Of a stretch of 64,000 bases of DNA, positions 1 to 12,282 are shown in pieces. Each line of letters starts with the position of its first letter. The stretch's first letter is position 1. This DNA comes from Varanus komodoensis (lineage: Eukaryota; Chordata; Lepidosauria; Squamata; Varanidae). Location: the NCBI RefSeq assembly GCF_004798865.1, contig NW_025336347.1:19405430-19469429 (forward strand), given 5' to 3'. The position numbers and the translations under genes are program-made. The notes below the pieces were generated by a model. The model saw nothing but the letters and a program-made list of their open reading frames with translations, ran no database searches and was not told the origin of the DNA.

Positions 1-89
1 CCAGGATTTACACTAAATTACTGACATAGTGCAAATAGAAGCGTGGAAGAAGATTACACCAGCCAGTTAGATGCAAACCGGAGGTTTCA

Positions 90-180
90 AGTGGGGCTTC
101 CATCATTACTTGCCATTAGTTATGCTGGCTAGGGTTGATGGGAATTGTAGGCCAAAACATCTGGAAGACCACAGGTGCCC
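90..180 (+). mobile_element. Foldback family A, partial
   Basis: Arm tgatgggaattgtaggcc and aacatctggaagaccacagg. Family A is a short inverted-repeat element with arms near actacaactcccatca / tgatgggagttgtagt. Confidence 0.6.
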
Positions 181-677
181 ATCTTTGTTTTAGGCTCCCC
201 AGCTGGAGGATTCTGAGGCTTCTTTACTGCACTGCTTATTTATTATCTTTGTGTTCAGCTTTTTAGCCAGGATTGACTCCCGAAGTAGCTTACAATCAAA
301 AGCCAACATGTTAATGAGCAGTCAGGTGTGCGTGCGCATGATGGGGAGAGGGAAAGGAAGGGAGGGGGCTGCAGCTCACTGCTCTAGCTCCATGTTCTTG
401 TCTCTTGCATTCGAGTTGCTCTTGTCATCACCTCCCTGGTTAGTTGATCTCCTCTGTGCATTTGTAACCCAAACCAACTGCTGAATCTGAAGACGGTGGG
501 GAGATGCACAGCTTTGCCTTGTTCACCAATATGAAACAGGCGTCTACTCCAGCAGCCGGTGGAGGGTGGGGGGCAGAAGGCTGAAGAGCTGGTAATGTCC
601 ACTGCGGGAGCTGCGGGGGAGCATTAATCGTTTGCATTCTGCTTTTCCACCCAAATCAGCCCTTGAGTTACTGATTC

Positions 678-822
678 AGTGTTCCCAACCCCGTAGTCCC
701 CAATCTCGAGTCCCCAGATGCTGTTGGATTGCAACTCCCTCCCCATGGACTGTGCTGGCCGAGGGTGATGGGAGCTGCAGTCCAACCTATTTGGGGATCC
801 ACTTTTGGGAACCCCTCGGATA
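678..822. mobile_element. Foldback family A, both arms
   Basis: Ends agtgttcccaacccc and tttgggaacccct. Inner arms ggattgcaactccctcccc and gggtgatgggagctgcagtcc. Confidence 0.75.
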
Positions 823-929
823 GTCTACTACCCTCAGCCACCCATCTTCCTGCTGCTGGAGACTTCCAAGCCCTACAACATCCCTGCTCAGTGATAAAGA
901 CTTTCGGCAAAGAACTGCCCTTCGACAAC

Positions 930-998
930 CAGCCGCCCCGAGGCTTCGGCGGCATAAAAATGTTTTAATAAAATAAATAAATAAATAAATAAATAAAA
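930..998 (+). mobile_element. LINE/retroposon 3' tail
   Basis: The tail gccgccccgaggcttcggcg then gcataaaaatg and an (AAAT)n run. The same 'gccgccccgaggcttcggc' occurs at 33.6 kb. Confidence 0.6.
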
Positions 999-999
999 C

Positions 1000-2856
1000 C
1001 ACCCTGCCTCAGAGCGTGGGCAGCAGAGCTCCTTGCGAGCAACCCAGCTGTTGCCCGTCGCAGGAGTGCAAGGAGCTGTAGCAGTTTAGGTTGAAGCTGG
1101 GCTTGTGTTTTCTGCTACCTGTATGTTTCAAAGGAATAGACAGTTGCGTACCTAAGCTGAACAACCAACATTTCTGGTGTGCACACTTTATAATCCTTTT
1201 CTCCCTTTAAAGCACTTGCAGTTTAAGATCAGGATGACTTAGTTTTTCCATTGTCATTTACTGATTATTTGAGTAGGCTTTGAGGGCATTGGCAAGTGCT
1301 GTATTGTTTTTTCAGCTGACTGATGGTGTGTTGATGATTTTATTCCTTTGGTTACATATTTGTGATTTTAGAGGAATAATGTTAATGTTGTTCATGTGGT
1401 GTACCATTTTTATGTAGGTTGTACCCTATTCTGGGCTCTTTGGGACAAAGACTAGGAAATAAATCAAAGAAATAGATAAATTACAACTCCTGTCCCTGAT
1501 GGAAAAAAGCAAGGAAGCAACATGTGCATCAATATGTGCCTTTCCTTAGAAACAGTTTGGGCAAGGGCAGGGCTGCGCAGAACATTGGAGCATTTTGAAA
1601 TTCAAAGCCGTTTTGCACTGGGGCTGGGGAACAGGGTTCCAGGCTGCAGTGCGACCCCAGTCCAAGTCCATGCGGTCCCTGTTTGAAAGCACTTTATGTC
1701 TTGATGTCTAATTAGTGGCTAACAAATCAGGGAAAGCTCTAATTAGGGCTTCCCAGAGAACTCCAGCTTAAGAAGCTGTGCCTCCCCCACCCCCAGAGGA
1801 AGCAAGTTCTAATTAAGAGGAAAGATGCTCTTGTATCCCAGGTAGAAAAAGCCATCCATCTGCCTTTTCCCAAATACCAGTAACTAAGAATTGGGGATTT
1901 CTTTCCCTTCGAAAATCCTTCCGATTATACAACAAGGCCCAGTAATATCTTCTGCGGGGGAGGGGGAGAATCATCAGGTGGATGGACCACATCTAGGCTT
2001 GCTCCTAAAGCTCAATTCCTCCTCCCAGGCCACAGCTGGCCAAGACAGCCAGAGATGGGAGCTGGAGACCAGCAATATCTGAAGGTCCTGCTGTCTCCCC
2101 CCCGGCCACCCCAGAGTCAGCTGATGGGAAACACAAACTGAGGGCCGCAAGCCTTGCTTTCTCTGCCCTCGCCTCGCTCTCTTCACAGATGATACTTGTC
2201 ATCTTTAATTGTGAACCTTTCGGGACAAAGATGCAGATGCAGCAGGTGACAGCAGAGGAAGCTGCTCGAGGTGTGGAGAGAGGAGCAGTGATTAGTGCCG
2301 TGGCATATGTGCCTCTCTTGTCTTATCCCTCGGTGCAGTTACGCTGCAGAAGGGCAGCGCCTGTGTTTCTCTCTGGGTAGCTGGGACACATCCAAGAGGG
2401 GCTCAAGGCCCGGCGTGCTCAGGAATCACAGGCCTTGGTTTTCAAGACTTTCTGCCCAGTCCCAGGTGGCTGATTCTGGTCCCTTGCTAAAGAAGGAAAG
2501 GCAAATGCAGGAGCAGATAAATCTTCTGCCCAGGGCCACATTCCCTTGGATTAGCCCATGTGAGGCTGTATCAGGCAGGGTGGGCAGGGTCAGACGCAGA
2601 AGTGGATGACTCGCCCCTTTCCTGCTCTTGCTCCCCCCATTTCCTCGCTTTCCCCCACCTCAGTGCTCTTTTCCCCACCCCCCTTTCCCTCTCTTGGAAA
2701 GGGAAGGGAATTCTCCCTCCCCCATTTTCTCCATCTCTCCCTTACTTCCCATCCAGAAGGCTGCCCAGTGCAAACAGGCACCTGAATTGACTATATACAG
2801 AAGGCTTTTGAAATTAGACCAAAGCACACGTGCATGGAGCTTAGGTTGTGGGTATG
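1000..2856. other. Repeat-poor intronic stretch
   Basis: No SINE or LINE piece was recognised here. The part at 1080-1500 is AT-rich and looks like single-copy DNA. A cluster of three TAATTA sites lies at 1709-1815. A pyrimidine-rich run occurs at 2600-2750. No gene is seen. Confidence 0.45.
1709..1815. promoter_or_regulatory. Cluster of three homeodomain-type TAATTA sites (candidate)
   Basis: TAATTA occurs at 1709-1714, 1740-1745 and 1810-1815, each preceded by C, in DNA that is not otherwise AT-rich. The core is the well-known homeodomain binding motif. The regulatory role is inference only. Confidence 0.25.
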
Positions 2857-2925
2857 TGACTGGCCCAAAGTCACCCCATGAGCTTCCTAGCTGAGAGGGG
2901 ATTAATCCTGGGGCCACAGTTTATC
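2857..2925 (-). mobile_element. Sauria-type SINE fragment
   Basis: Reverse complement reads as the SINE mid-section (gctcatggggtgactttgg). Head and tail are missing. Confidence 0.5.
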
Positions 2926-3274
2926 CAGCCTGATACAAATAAACAAACAAATACCAAAAGAAGCAAGCAAACAAAAGGTAGAAACCATAGCTCAGTGATA
3001 CAACATCCACTTTGCAAGTCTTGTGCTCATTCTTTGGGGCCTTTAGGTCAAGCATCACAAATTGCACAAGTAGAGGAGAAACTTAGCACAAGATTGCTGT
3101 CAATCAGATGGAATGCTTTTGGGGAAAAATAATCTTTAATGTGAATTTTTACAAAGCTATAAGAAGAAGAAAAAAGGAAATGTAAATGGTCTTGTGTGCA
3201 CTGAAATGAACTGCTTCCAAAACGAAATGAGTACCATGAGTGTATACATCCCAAAAGAATTACACATAAGCTTC

Positions 3275-3290
3275 AAAAAAAAAAAAAAAA
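3275..3290 (+). repeat. A16 run
   Basis: Uninterrupted A run; no retroposon body was recognised immediately upstream. Confidence 0.9.
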
Positions 3291-3354
3291 GAGCAAAACA
3301 AATATCCACTAATTCATCCATTTGCTGGGGGCATCTAAATACCACTTGTCTGAA

Positions 3355-3525
3355 TTTTTAAAATAATTATATTAATGTATGTTTTATTTTTTGTAATTAT
3401 TTTATTGTTATTTTTATTCTGATATTTTAATTGTATTATTTTATTAATGTTATTTGTCGATTTTATATTGTAATGGCCACCCAGAGAGCATGTTGCCGAC
3501 GGGCGGCTTGTAAACAAATTACACA
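3355..3525 (+). mobile_element. L2-like LINE 3' end
   Basis: A T-rich 3' UTR (tattttaattgtattatttt) ending in a ggccacccagagagc and gggcggcttgtaaacaaa segment, as in squamate LINE tails. Confidence 0.6.
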
Positions 3526-4131
3526 AACACTGGAAGCATGGTTAAGCCCTCAACAGACCCGTGTTATAGGTGGGTGCACATTTATCCTTCCAATGTTGTA
3601 AAAACAGTCACAAGGGCATGGAAAACCTTGTTATAATGATGTCGTGTTAACTTCCAAGCAACAGATAAATAATTTTAAGAGAACACGTGCTGCAGTAAAT
3701 ATTAAAAAGCATTCCAATAGTAAGTTTATCTCTATTATGACCCTCTCTCAAACTGCCAGCAGGTAGTAATTATCATTAAAAAATTAAAAAAAACTATTTA
3801 AAAGATTTTGTGATGACCAATGAACACAAAACAAAGCCTTTTGCTGAATAAGATATAACTTAGGATCTATTGATACTTCTGGCACAGATGTAGAAACAAT
3901 GATCCCGTGATTAGGCAGAACAGAATGATCCGGTTCTCTGTTCCATTGCTGCAATTTAAGTTCCTGTGTTCATATTCATTCACTAATATTAAGTATTTAT
4001 GAACTGGGTTGTGGGTCTATATAACCAATTTGCATCCATAAGCACTTCAAATAATGAAGGAGACTCTGAAGCTGTAGAACTGGCAAAGCCAAATGTAGAT
4101 TCTGATAGGCACTGCAATTGCATTCAGCCAT
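3526..4131. other. AT-rich single-copy intronic stretch
   Basis: No repeat family or gene was recognised. Composition is AT-rich with several short A and T runs. Confidence 0.45.
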
Positions 4132-4132
4132 A

Positions 4133-4335
4133 GCACTGTGGCATAGTGGTTAGAGTGCTAGACTGGAACTCAGGAGATCTAGAGATTATTCCCTCAGCCA
4201 TGGAGCTCACTGGGTGCCTTTAGGCCAGTCATAGACTCTCAGCCTAACCTACCTCACAGGGTTGTTGTGAGGAAAAAATGGTGGGAAGCCACTTTGAATT
4301 CCTTGCATTCTTACATTACGTATAAATGTAATAAC
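4133..4335 (+). mobile_element. Sauria-type tRNA-derived SINE, near full length
   Basis: The tRNA-like head has a box A region (gcatagtggttagagtg). The body holds catggagctcactgggtg and ctcacagggttgttgtgagg, and the tail is tataaatgtaataa. This is the best-preserved copy in the first 10 kb. Confidence 0.85.
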
Positions 4336-4984
4336 AAGAAGCAAGTAAATTGTATTTGACATGCAAAGATGGAATAGCAATAATATTAGCAGTAATAATA
4401 ATAGCAATAATAGCGTAATCAGCACACGCTAACTGATCCCAGGTAAAAATCAGCGTTTCCCTCCAAGTCCACTACATGAATGTTTTCTTACCAATTTTTA
4501 AATTTGGGTTTCCCTGCAGAGTCAATTTAGCATAAGGAAATGGCTGCAACTGTAATTAACGTTATATGCAGCACCTCTCTGACTGCCATAACTGTAGGAG
4601 GAACCTTGTCTATTTCAGAGCGCTGAGAACCTTATGTTATCCATAAAGAGACAGCATCTAAAGGGTTAGACCCTTGAACTGTACAAAGGGAAGTGGGATG
4701 TAACCTGTTAAACAAAGCAAATCAAACAAACCTGCTTTGCATGTAGATGGTTCCCTGATTCTATTTTTGGCCTCCCCACTTAAAATGGACCAAGGACCAA
4801 CCAGCTGGGACCCTCCATGTGTTGAACTACAACTGTCCCATCATCCCCAGCCAGAGCATAAAACAGCTGCCCCATGTAAGGCTGCTGAGGAATCCTCATT
4901 CGACTGGTCAGAAGGAAGTCCCTAGTCATTTTGTAATCTCAAAGAGCAGAAGAACAGCTCCAAAACAGTTGGAGACAGTTTAAC

Positions 4985-5250
4985 AATACAAAATGTAAGA
5001 AAAATAAATAAATTAAAACACAATGTCCTAAAATTTAATGAATAATAAAACCCCAATTAGGTCTTAAAACATTGGGAAAATAAAAGGGTTTTGGCCTGGT
5101 GCCAAAAAGAATAAAGTGGCGGCACCAGGTGAACCTCTCTGGGGAGCAAATTCCACAATTGGGGTGCCACCACAGAGAAGGCCCGTCTCTGAGTAGTCAC
5201 CCTCCTAATCTCCTTCAGGGAGGGCACCTGGAGAAGGGCATCTGTCCCAG
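4985..5250 (-). mobile_element. L2-like LINE 3' end
   Basis: The reverse complement encodes the RT C-terminal end (ctgtggtggcaccccaattg, the 'VVAP..W' type segment). It is followed by a T-rich tail. Confidence 0.7.
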
Positions 5251-5769
5251 ATCCTCAGGGGCTTGAGTAGAACAGGAACACTGAGGGTCTGGGTTTTCTC
5301 ATTTCTGGGTGGCAGTAGGATAATACGCACTCACCAGCTCTCCGATTTGTAGCACACAGAGCCCTCCGGGGTATTATAGATTGAGCTACAGGAGACTGAG
5401 AATGATACTGTCTTGTTCCTTCCCAGCCCACCACAACTACACCCATGGCAACCCAGGCTGAATTAAAAACAATACACAAGAGTGTGTTCTTGCAGGGATA
5501 GGCTAGATTTTGCTGCTGCTTACCTTTCACAACCCCAGTTAGCTTTTGATTGATGCTTGGAATGTTCACAAGCATTCAAGCTGCTCAGGGTGGGTGAGTA
5601 TATTGATAACAGAATAACTTGATCACAGAACAACTTATGGGTCAGAAAAGGCAATGCTGCCTTGGAAAATGGAGGAGAGAAAAGAGCAGGGCTGAAACAG
5701 GATGGCTATGAGAAGCAGAGCAAACTGACAGACTGACTACTTATGGGTCTACCACTGAGATCGGTCAGA

Positions 5770-5905
5770 CTGGTGGCACAAGAGGCAAGGCCTTTTCAGT
5801 GGTGACTCTGTATTTGTGGAACACTGTTGCTAGAACTTTATTATGCTCTACTTGACTAGCTTTTTAAACGGGTCCTGATTTTTTAAAAAATCCACTTCTG
5901 AACCC
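5770..5905 (+). mobile_element. L2-like LINE 3' fragment
   Basis: The text aaggccttttcagtggtgac then tctgtatttgtggaaca is the 'AFSVV...LW' C-terminal signature. It is followed by a short T-rich piece. Confidence 0.6.
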
Positions 5906-5997
5906 AATGCAAGAGGCTTTACATTTCAAAAACCAAGCTACCTGAAAGATTTCCAGCCTACTCAGACTTTAACATCTTCAGGGGCCCTAGTTCATGG

Positions 5998-6722
5998 ACT
6001 GGGTTCACACAATGCAGCAAACAATCCATGCAGAGATTTGCCTGAACTTCCCAGTCAACCCTGAGACTCCCATGGCACTCCCTGCAGTGTCCTCCTGGCT
6101 ATCCCGTGCATCCCAGCAATGCCCACAAGCACAATCCCCACCCTTCCTCCTGTCTTGTCTATGGACTGCAGCAGCGTGCTCCTGATTGGTCCACTGTGGC
6201 CCTGAGATGGATCCCCCTTTGCCCTCCTGGGTGTACCTGAATGTTTGCAGCACTTCCCAGTGTCCCCAGCTCCCAGAGAAATCTTTATTGAATAAGTAAA
6301 AATAATTTCATTATGATTTCCCCCTTCTTCCACCATTATCTTCTCCCTCTCTCCCTGTTCCAGATGAAAACAAGGAGATGGATATATCACTCAGCCAGTG
6401 GCAGTAAAGTGAGCAACACTGTGTCCGTTGCTGGAGGGCTGGGGGCACCAGAGGTCAAAGGCCAGAAGTAGCCACTTCCATGGTTGCTCTTGCCAGGGGG
6501 CTCCACCGTGTTTTTTACACCAGCAATAATATAATTGCAATCCTAGATCTCAGTATCTGGAAAAACTATGGTGACGTGTGTAGAATGTTCATTCTTTCTG
6601 TGGTTTTAAAAAACTAATTGTTCCGTGGAGAAACTGTGCAACTGTGTCCAGATGACACAACAGACCCACAGTGGTAAGATTTTACTGTAGTTTCTCATGT
6701 TGTGTGAACCTGCCCTTTGTGA
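5998..6722. mobile_element. Foldback family C, long candidate copy
   Basis: Left end tgggttcacacaatgcagc. Right end catgttgtgtgaacctgccc, an imperfect inverted repeat. The 0.7 kb between the ends has no recognised coding sequence. Pairing of these two ends is inferred. Confidence 0.4.
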
Positions 6723-6874
6723 GGCAGGTAACCAGTAGGGAGTGGGTTCCCGTCATGGAACAAGCCGCCCAAAGAGGTTTGCCTGGGTCCATCCTTGTGG
6801 TCTTTCTGGAGCAAGGAGGAAATTTTTCTGTTCACCCTGGCTTTCAAAATAATCAAGTAGACTAAACCTGTAAG

Positions 6875-7055
6875 TGTTGAAATTTGTGTTTTACTTCTAA
6901 AATTGTTTCAAGTTTTTATTTTTGTTGTATTTATGCTACTTTTGATTTCATGGTCCTATCTTTCATTTTGTATTTGAATCGTATTTATGGTTATTTATTC
7001 CATGTCACCCCAAAATATGGGCAGCATCTAAATGCTTGCATTAATAAACACAAGA
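6875..7055 (+). mobile_element. LINE 3' tail, L2-like
   Basis: T-rich 3' UTR ending atgggcagcatctaaatgct and tgcattaataaacac. Confidence 0.5.
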
Positions 7056-7132
7056 ACAGGTCACATTAATATTATTTAAGCTGCTTTTAAGCTACTGTTT
7101 AATGTGCCGTGCTCTGTATTTTTAACCTCCAT

Positions 7133-7240
7133 GGCCTTCCCAAACCTGGTGGCATCCAGATCTGTGGGACTACAGTTATCCCTAGTAGTGTCGCATGGCT
7201 GTGCTCACATGCTGTAGTTCAAGATATCCGGAAAGTGCCT
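7133..7240. mobile_element. Foldback family A, degraded
   Basis: Left arm cccaaacctggtggcatccag, then gtgggactacagtta. Right arm gctgtagttcaagatatccgg. Confidence 0.6.
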
Positions 7241-7555
7241 GTTTAGAGGGATGATATCTGTGTTATGACTGTGAAGTGCAATGTATCAGTACATGCCATT
7301 CTTTGAAATAAGATAGTAACACAGCTGGGAGCCTCAGAGGCGACCCTGGGGAGGTATTTGGCCTAACTTCAGCCTTTTACTGTCTACGTGCATAACGGGG
7401 AATGATGCCCAGGAAATGCAGTTGTTTGTTCAGTTCCACCCCATAGAAAGACTCCATACAACGAAGCACATACATATGTCCCAAATCTGTGAACTCTTTC
7501 CTGCTAAGGCATGCCATACTTGGGTGCTTCTAGGTTTGTTTTCTTTATTTTTTCT

Positions 7556-7790
7556 TCATTATATTTATATCCCACCTTTTTCCTTCCAAAGAACTCAAGG
7601 TGGCTTACATCATTCTCCCCCGCTGCTCTCAATCTTTTCCTCACAACAACCCTGTGAAGTCGGCTGGGCCGAGAGTCTTTGACTGGCACAGAGTCTCCCA
7701 GTTAGCTCCATGGCTAAGCAAGGACCAGAACTCAGATCTCCTGAGTCCCAGACCTGTGCTCTTAACCACTGCGCTGCACTGGCTTTCAGA
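7556..7790 (-). mobile_element. Sauria-type SINE, near full length
   Basis: Tail (atatttatatcccacc) at the left, body cctcacaacaaccctgtgaa, head cttaaccactgcgctgcac at the right. All are the reverse complement of the family. Confidence 0.85.
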
Positions 7791-8458
7791 TGGTGGAGTC
7801 ATAGTGCTACCAGTCTGCCTATACTCTGTGCTGCTCTTCCACATTTCCCTCCTTGACAGAGTTTCCCTGGGAAGAAAAAAGATTAAAGAAGCAATGGGAA
7901 ATATGGGCGGATTACAAATAGAAGACCAACATCTGCCTCTCATAAGACCCCCTATTCAGGGTAGGGCAATTGCGCAGTAAGAGCATCGTCTGATCACACC
8001 CCTTTCTGAAGCACTCCATGTGCGTGTGCGCACGTGTGCGTACAGAGGTGGAGGGAAGTTATTTTGCTCTCACCCTCCAAAATAGCATCTGGAGAACGGA
8101 GTGTCCCCTGACGATTCAGAAACTTGCTGTCCCATCCTTAGTCAGCCACCGCTTCTTCAACCAGGGCCATACTTTGAATTGGCCAAAAGCTCTGGCTCAG
8201 CTTTCACTGTTTATTTCATTTCATTTAAAGTCATTTCTAGGCCACCTTTAAGGAAGGAACCTGCTGTATATTTGCATTCTCCCCTTCTCCCTTCAGTTAC
8301 CCATTCAAGCTGAGGCAAGCAAAAGTCTCTGTAACCCTTTCTAATTTCCCAGAAAGTTGCTGTAAAGTTAAAGACCTGTCTTACTTAACAGACCAAAGGT
8401 CCACAGTCCAGGATGGCCAAGCAAGGCCCCCCTTGGGTGATGGAGGAAGTAGTCCATA

Positions 8459-8565
8459 GGAATACAGGAAGCTGCCTTAAACCAGGAAAAAACTGATCCC
8501 TCTGGGTCAGTCCGTCCTGCACCAGGGGAGCAGCATTCCAAGTCTGGGGTCCCAGTCCCGCCTGT
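8459..8565 (-). mobile_element. Second tRNA-derived SINE family, 3' part
   Basis: The text aggaagctgccttaaaccag followed by ctgggtcagtccgtcc is the reverse complement of the 3' half shared with the copies at 60.3 and 30.9 kb. The tRNA-like head is lost. Confidence 0.5.
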
Positions 8566-8689
8566 CTAGGGCTTCTTAGATGGCCGTGTCCCCCTTTTTA
8601 CCCCAGCTCCTATCGCCTGACTGCTGCCCTGTGGTTTTCCCCGTTTGCAAAATGCTCAGATGCTCTTCCTGAGACTCAGTTACTGGCAG

Positions 8690-8832
8690 TAAGAGCTTTT
8701 AGCTAAAATATCCTGGCATTTTGGCTCCACCCCTTTTGCCTTTGCCCTGGACATCCCTGAAATGTAGCCTGGAAAGTTTCCTTGAATAGCATTTGGCCCT
8801 CAGGTTGAAAGAGGTTCTGCACCGCTGGGTCA
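8690..8832 (+). mobile_element. Repeat family D
   Basis: Contains gcagtaagagcttttagcta at the left and catttggccctcaggttgaa, agaggttc at the right. The same order occurs at 40.03-40.17 kb. Confidence 0.6.
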
Positions 8833-9193
8833 GAGGCAGGCAGGAGGTGGAGCAAGATCTGTCAGTAGGTCTCTGGATGGCTGGCAGTAACCTTTGTGAC
8901 TCCTACTTGCTTAGCAGCAGCAGCAGCAAAACAATGTTCCTTCCCTAAATGAGGCTGCTGACGTGAAGAGAACGTGAGATAACCCACAGTGAACTTTTGT
9001 GTGACATGACTGTGACCTCTGTTCAGTTCTAGAACTAAAAACTAATTCCCAGGCAGGCTTAGAATGGACTGAGAAATACTCTGTTCTTCATTGCTGTGTT
9101 GTTTGCACCTGGCTCTGGTCTTGGCTTTCTAATTACATTAAAAAAGCACATGGTAGATCTAACAAGTCTGAGGTCTGCCCACTCCTGGTCAAC

Positions 9194-9284
9194 ACCTGCT
9201 TTCCTCAACCTGGTGCTCTCCAGACATATTGGCTGGGGATGATGGGAGTCATACATCTGGAGGGTACCTGGTTGCGGTAGGCTG
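9194..9284. mobile_element. Foldback family A
   Basis: Left arm tcaacctggtgctctccaga. Right arm ggatgatgggagtcatacat, then ctggagggtacctggttg. Confidence 0.7.
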
Positions 9285-9287
9285 GTC

Positions 9288-9415
9288 TGCATCACTTGGC
9301 AGTGACTTTCTGGGGGTTTCAGCATCTTTCTCAGTCCAACTGGGAGATGCTGGGGCTGAGCCTGCGAGACTCGGCACGCAAGGCACGTGCTCTGTTGCCG
9401 AGGTCTAGCCCCTCC
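9288..9415 (-). mobile_element. Second tRNA-derived SINE family, head half
   Basis: The reverse complement contains acagagcacgtgccttgcgtg (box A region), the box B-like sequence and agcatctcccagttggactg. A type-A foldback lies directly to the left. Confidence 0.65.
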
Positions 9416-10889
9416 TTATTTGTCCCCAGCACTCACTAAGCAGGGAGAATTGGCTACCTCTAAGCACATTAGGAAGAGCAGGTGAGTCATATCGGCCCCT
9501 TTGATGAAGACTTTCCTTTGTTGACCTGTTATTTATTTTATTCTGAGGGGGGCAGGTTGCTTCATTATATAGGGAGGTAAGCCCGCCCTTCCTGCAGTAG
9601 CAGGAGCTTAAAGACTTGCATGAATGCAGCTGGTAACTGGACTTCAGGAGAGGAGATGCAGAAGGGAGCAAAGATGCTTTTGTCTGGATTTCTAGTGGCT
9701 GTCTTTGCTTTCGTCCTGCTGCACTCTGACTAGCTGCATTGCACGCTGCAGCCAGCCTTGGTGTGAGGGCCTTGCTCCTCAAGCATGCCCAGATCCGGAA
9801 AGCGGACCTTCATGTCCACTGGAGAAGGCAAGAAAGAGAAGCGGCGCACCGAATGCAATGAAGCCTGGATCAGCAAAATTCCCCCATCAGCCCTTGCCTG
9901 TGTTTTATTCCCAGTGGCCACTCTGACAAGCAGATGCTAGGGCGGCAGCGGGGGAGAATAGATATACATGTTTGCTGAGGACCCAGCAGGAGCACTGGCA
10001 GAGCAGGGAAGCTGCAGCGGGGAAAAGAGGGAGAGGACCGTGTGGGGTGGAGAGGGGGAGCCACTGCCTGGAAACTCTGGGTTACAGCTTTTTCTCTGCT
10101 TTCAAAGCTATGATTGTTTGCAACCCATTCTCAAGGCACTCAGACCTAATGCCCTGGGTAAAGGAAGGGAGTGTCAGTTTCCTCTTCAGAGCTTAGACTC
10201 TCACATAATGAGTGTTCACAGTAACGATGCTTATTATTGCTAATGATTATCAGTATTTTGATACTACTTTCGCAATGTGTGCCCTTGCCAGGTCTTTGGA
10301 ATCTATACTGCATTTTATCTTTGTTTCAGCCAAGGTCACATAGTGGGCCCATGTCAGAGGCATTTTAATTGTGTTTTTCTTAGATCCAAGGCCAGCTTTC
10401 TAAACCAGGCCTGCCTAAAAACCTTTTGGGGCCAGAGGGAACATTATATTTCATTTTCTTCTCATGTATGATGATGGTGATGTTAAAAAACCCAATGTGA
10501 CCAAGGATGACAAAAACAAAATGATCTGCTGAAGAAATACATCTTTCATTATGAATTTGACAAACCAACATGTTCTCACCTTTAACTGATGCATTTTTAA
10601 AATTAAAGTACCACTTCTGCATGTTTCCAAAATACCCTATACAAGCACCATTTTTTAAATAAATTGGGTACAACCCAATATTCACCCCACTTAACTTCAC
10701 AAAACTACTAATTTCTGTCCAGCACAGCCATGTTGCAAAGTCCACACAGCTACATCTTCATATCTAATATATTCCTGCCCTTTGAGACCTTTACTGCACA
10801 CTTCCTGGCATGATAAATGTAAACTGAACAAGGCCCTGGCCACCCTTGAGTCCATCCCACAAACAGAGCTTCCACTGCACCCACAAGGA

Positions 10890-11065
10890 CCACTTACCCC
10901 AACCTGGTGCCTTCCAGAGATATCGGACTACACGTCCCATAATTTCCCAGCCGGCTTTGGAGAAGGGAGTTGTAGTCCAACCCCTCTGGAGGGGTGGGGA
11001 GTTAATAGGATTATGGGAACTGTAGTCCAACATCACTGGAGGACATCAGGTTGGAAAAGGCTGTG
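10890..11065. mobile_element. Foldback family A with a duplicated right arm
   Basis: Left arm aacctggtgccttccaga. The right-arm motif occurs twice, at gagttgtagtccaacccctc and again at aactgtagtccaacatcact, ending catcaggttggaaaaggctg. Confidence 0.75.
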
Positions 11066-12107
11066 TGAGAGAGTCATTGATCATTGTTTCTGCACAGATT
11101 TAAATTTCCTTTCCACTCCTGATCAGCCCCACCAAACCCAGATAATCAGTGGACCACCAAACTCCTTGACAGCCTTTCACCAGTTTTTTGTTATTTCAGG
11201 TCAGTGGCTCCCTGAGTCTGCAGTAGGCTGCAACCAGCTTAGTGGGTCCCATATTGTGGAAGCCTGTTGTACTCCCTGCACCAGGGACTTGGGTGACTCC
11301 ATCAATTATATCAACACACATAATATTCACCGAATAAGACTTCATGTGTATATCACGCTTTAGTAAATGTGCCCAAGACACTCGGTGTCCATCATCTCAG
11401 CAGTCCATACAGTGGTCCCGCAAGGTGGGCCAGTATTACTTCAGTGCCAGCACTGGCTTTTCGGGGGCTTTGGGCAAGACACCCTCACTGGGCTGCTCCC
11501 CCCACCCACATTGCCACCTGTGGCTCTGGCTCCCTTTCCCCACACTGTTGCCCCTCACTTGTGGAAAGACAGAGAGCTGGGAGCGGGTCAGCAGGGGCAT
11601 CTCCCACTCCTCTGCGCCTCCATCACTGTGGTCCAGACCAGAGCAAGATGCTGGCGAACAAACAGGTTGCCATGACGAAGGAGAGGAACACATCCAGGGG
11701 CTCTTTTCAATGTGGCCCCTGCTGCCTCGTGGGCCCTCAGCAAGTATCCAGCCATACTCAACCTGGGCAAGCAGCCCTGTCGGTCTTGTCGGCAAGGGGC
11801 AGAAATTGAAAAGGGTCACCAGACAAGACTCACTGCATCTGCTTGTGGCTGGCCTGAAGGTTGACCCAGGAATTGCTCAACACGTGGCTTTTAAGTGCTG
11901 TGCTGCACCAGCTTTCCAGTACACCTTTTAATAGATGAGGCCCAGAACCTAAACACACACCAAGATACTGTGGCTGGGCTGGGATTCCAGTCCAGGACCC
12001 TCAGATCCAAAGGGTTACCTTCCAGCGGTCCTGTTCAGGCCCAACAGGCTCAGTCTGATCAATCATGGTGCATGAGACAGACCTTTCTTTGGAACTACCG
12101 AGGTAGC

Positions 12108-12144
12108 ATCTGGAGGGCACCAGACTGGGGAAGGCTGCTGTGCA
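12108..12144 (+). mobile_element. Foldback family A, one arm
   Basis: Right arm only: catctggagggcaccagact then ggggaaggctg. Confidence 0.5.
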
Positions 12145-12282
12145 GGATTCAAGTACATATTTCCTCACTGCTTCCCCTTCCCTTGGATGCCTCTCCACCC
12201 TGTCTCTGTTTTTTCCAGAAGATTATGATTATTTATTTAAACAGTCCCGCAAATGTACCCAAGCCTGATTCTCAATAGATTT

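Noticed and set aside
4133-4335. A functional tRNA gene at this and similar tRNA-like sites
   Set aside because: The tRNA-like heads are followed by the SINE body and tail in every case, and cloverleaf pairing is not kept.
10380-10745. A 121-codon - strand frame in AT-rich DNA
   Set aside because: No recognised motif, no clear splice sites and no Kozak-like start. It may be an old repeat.
10782-11363. A 193-codon + strand frame
   Set aside because: It runs through a family A foldback and has no protein features outside it.
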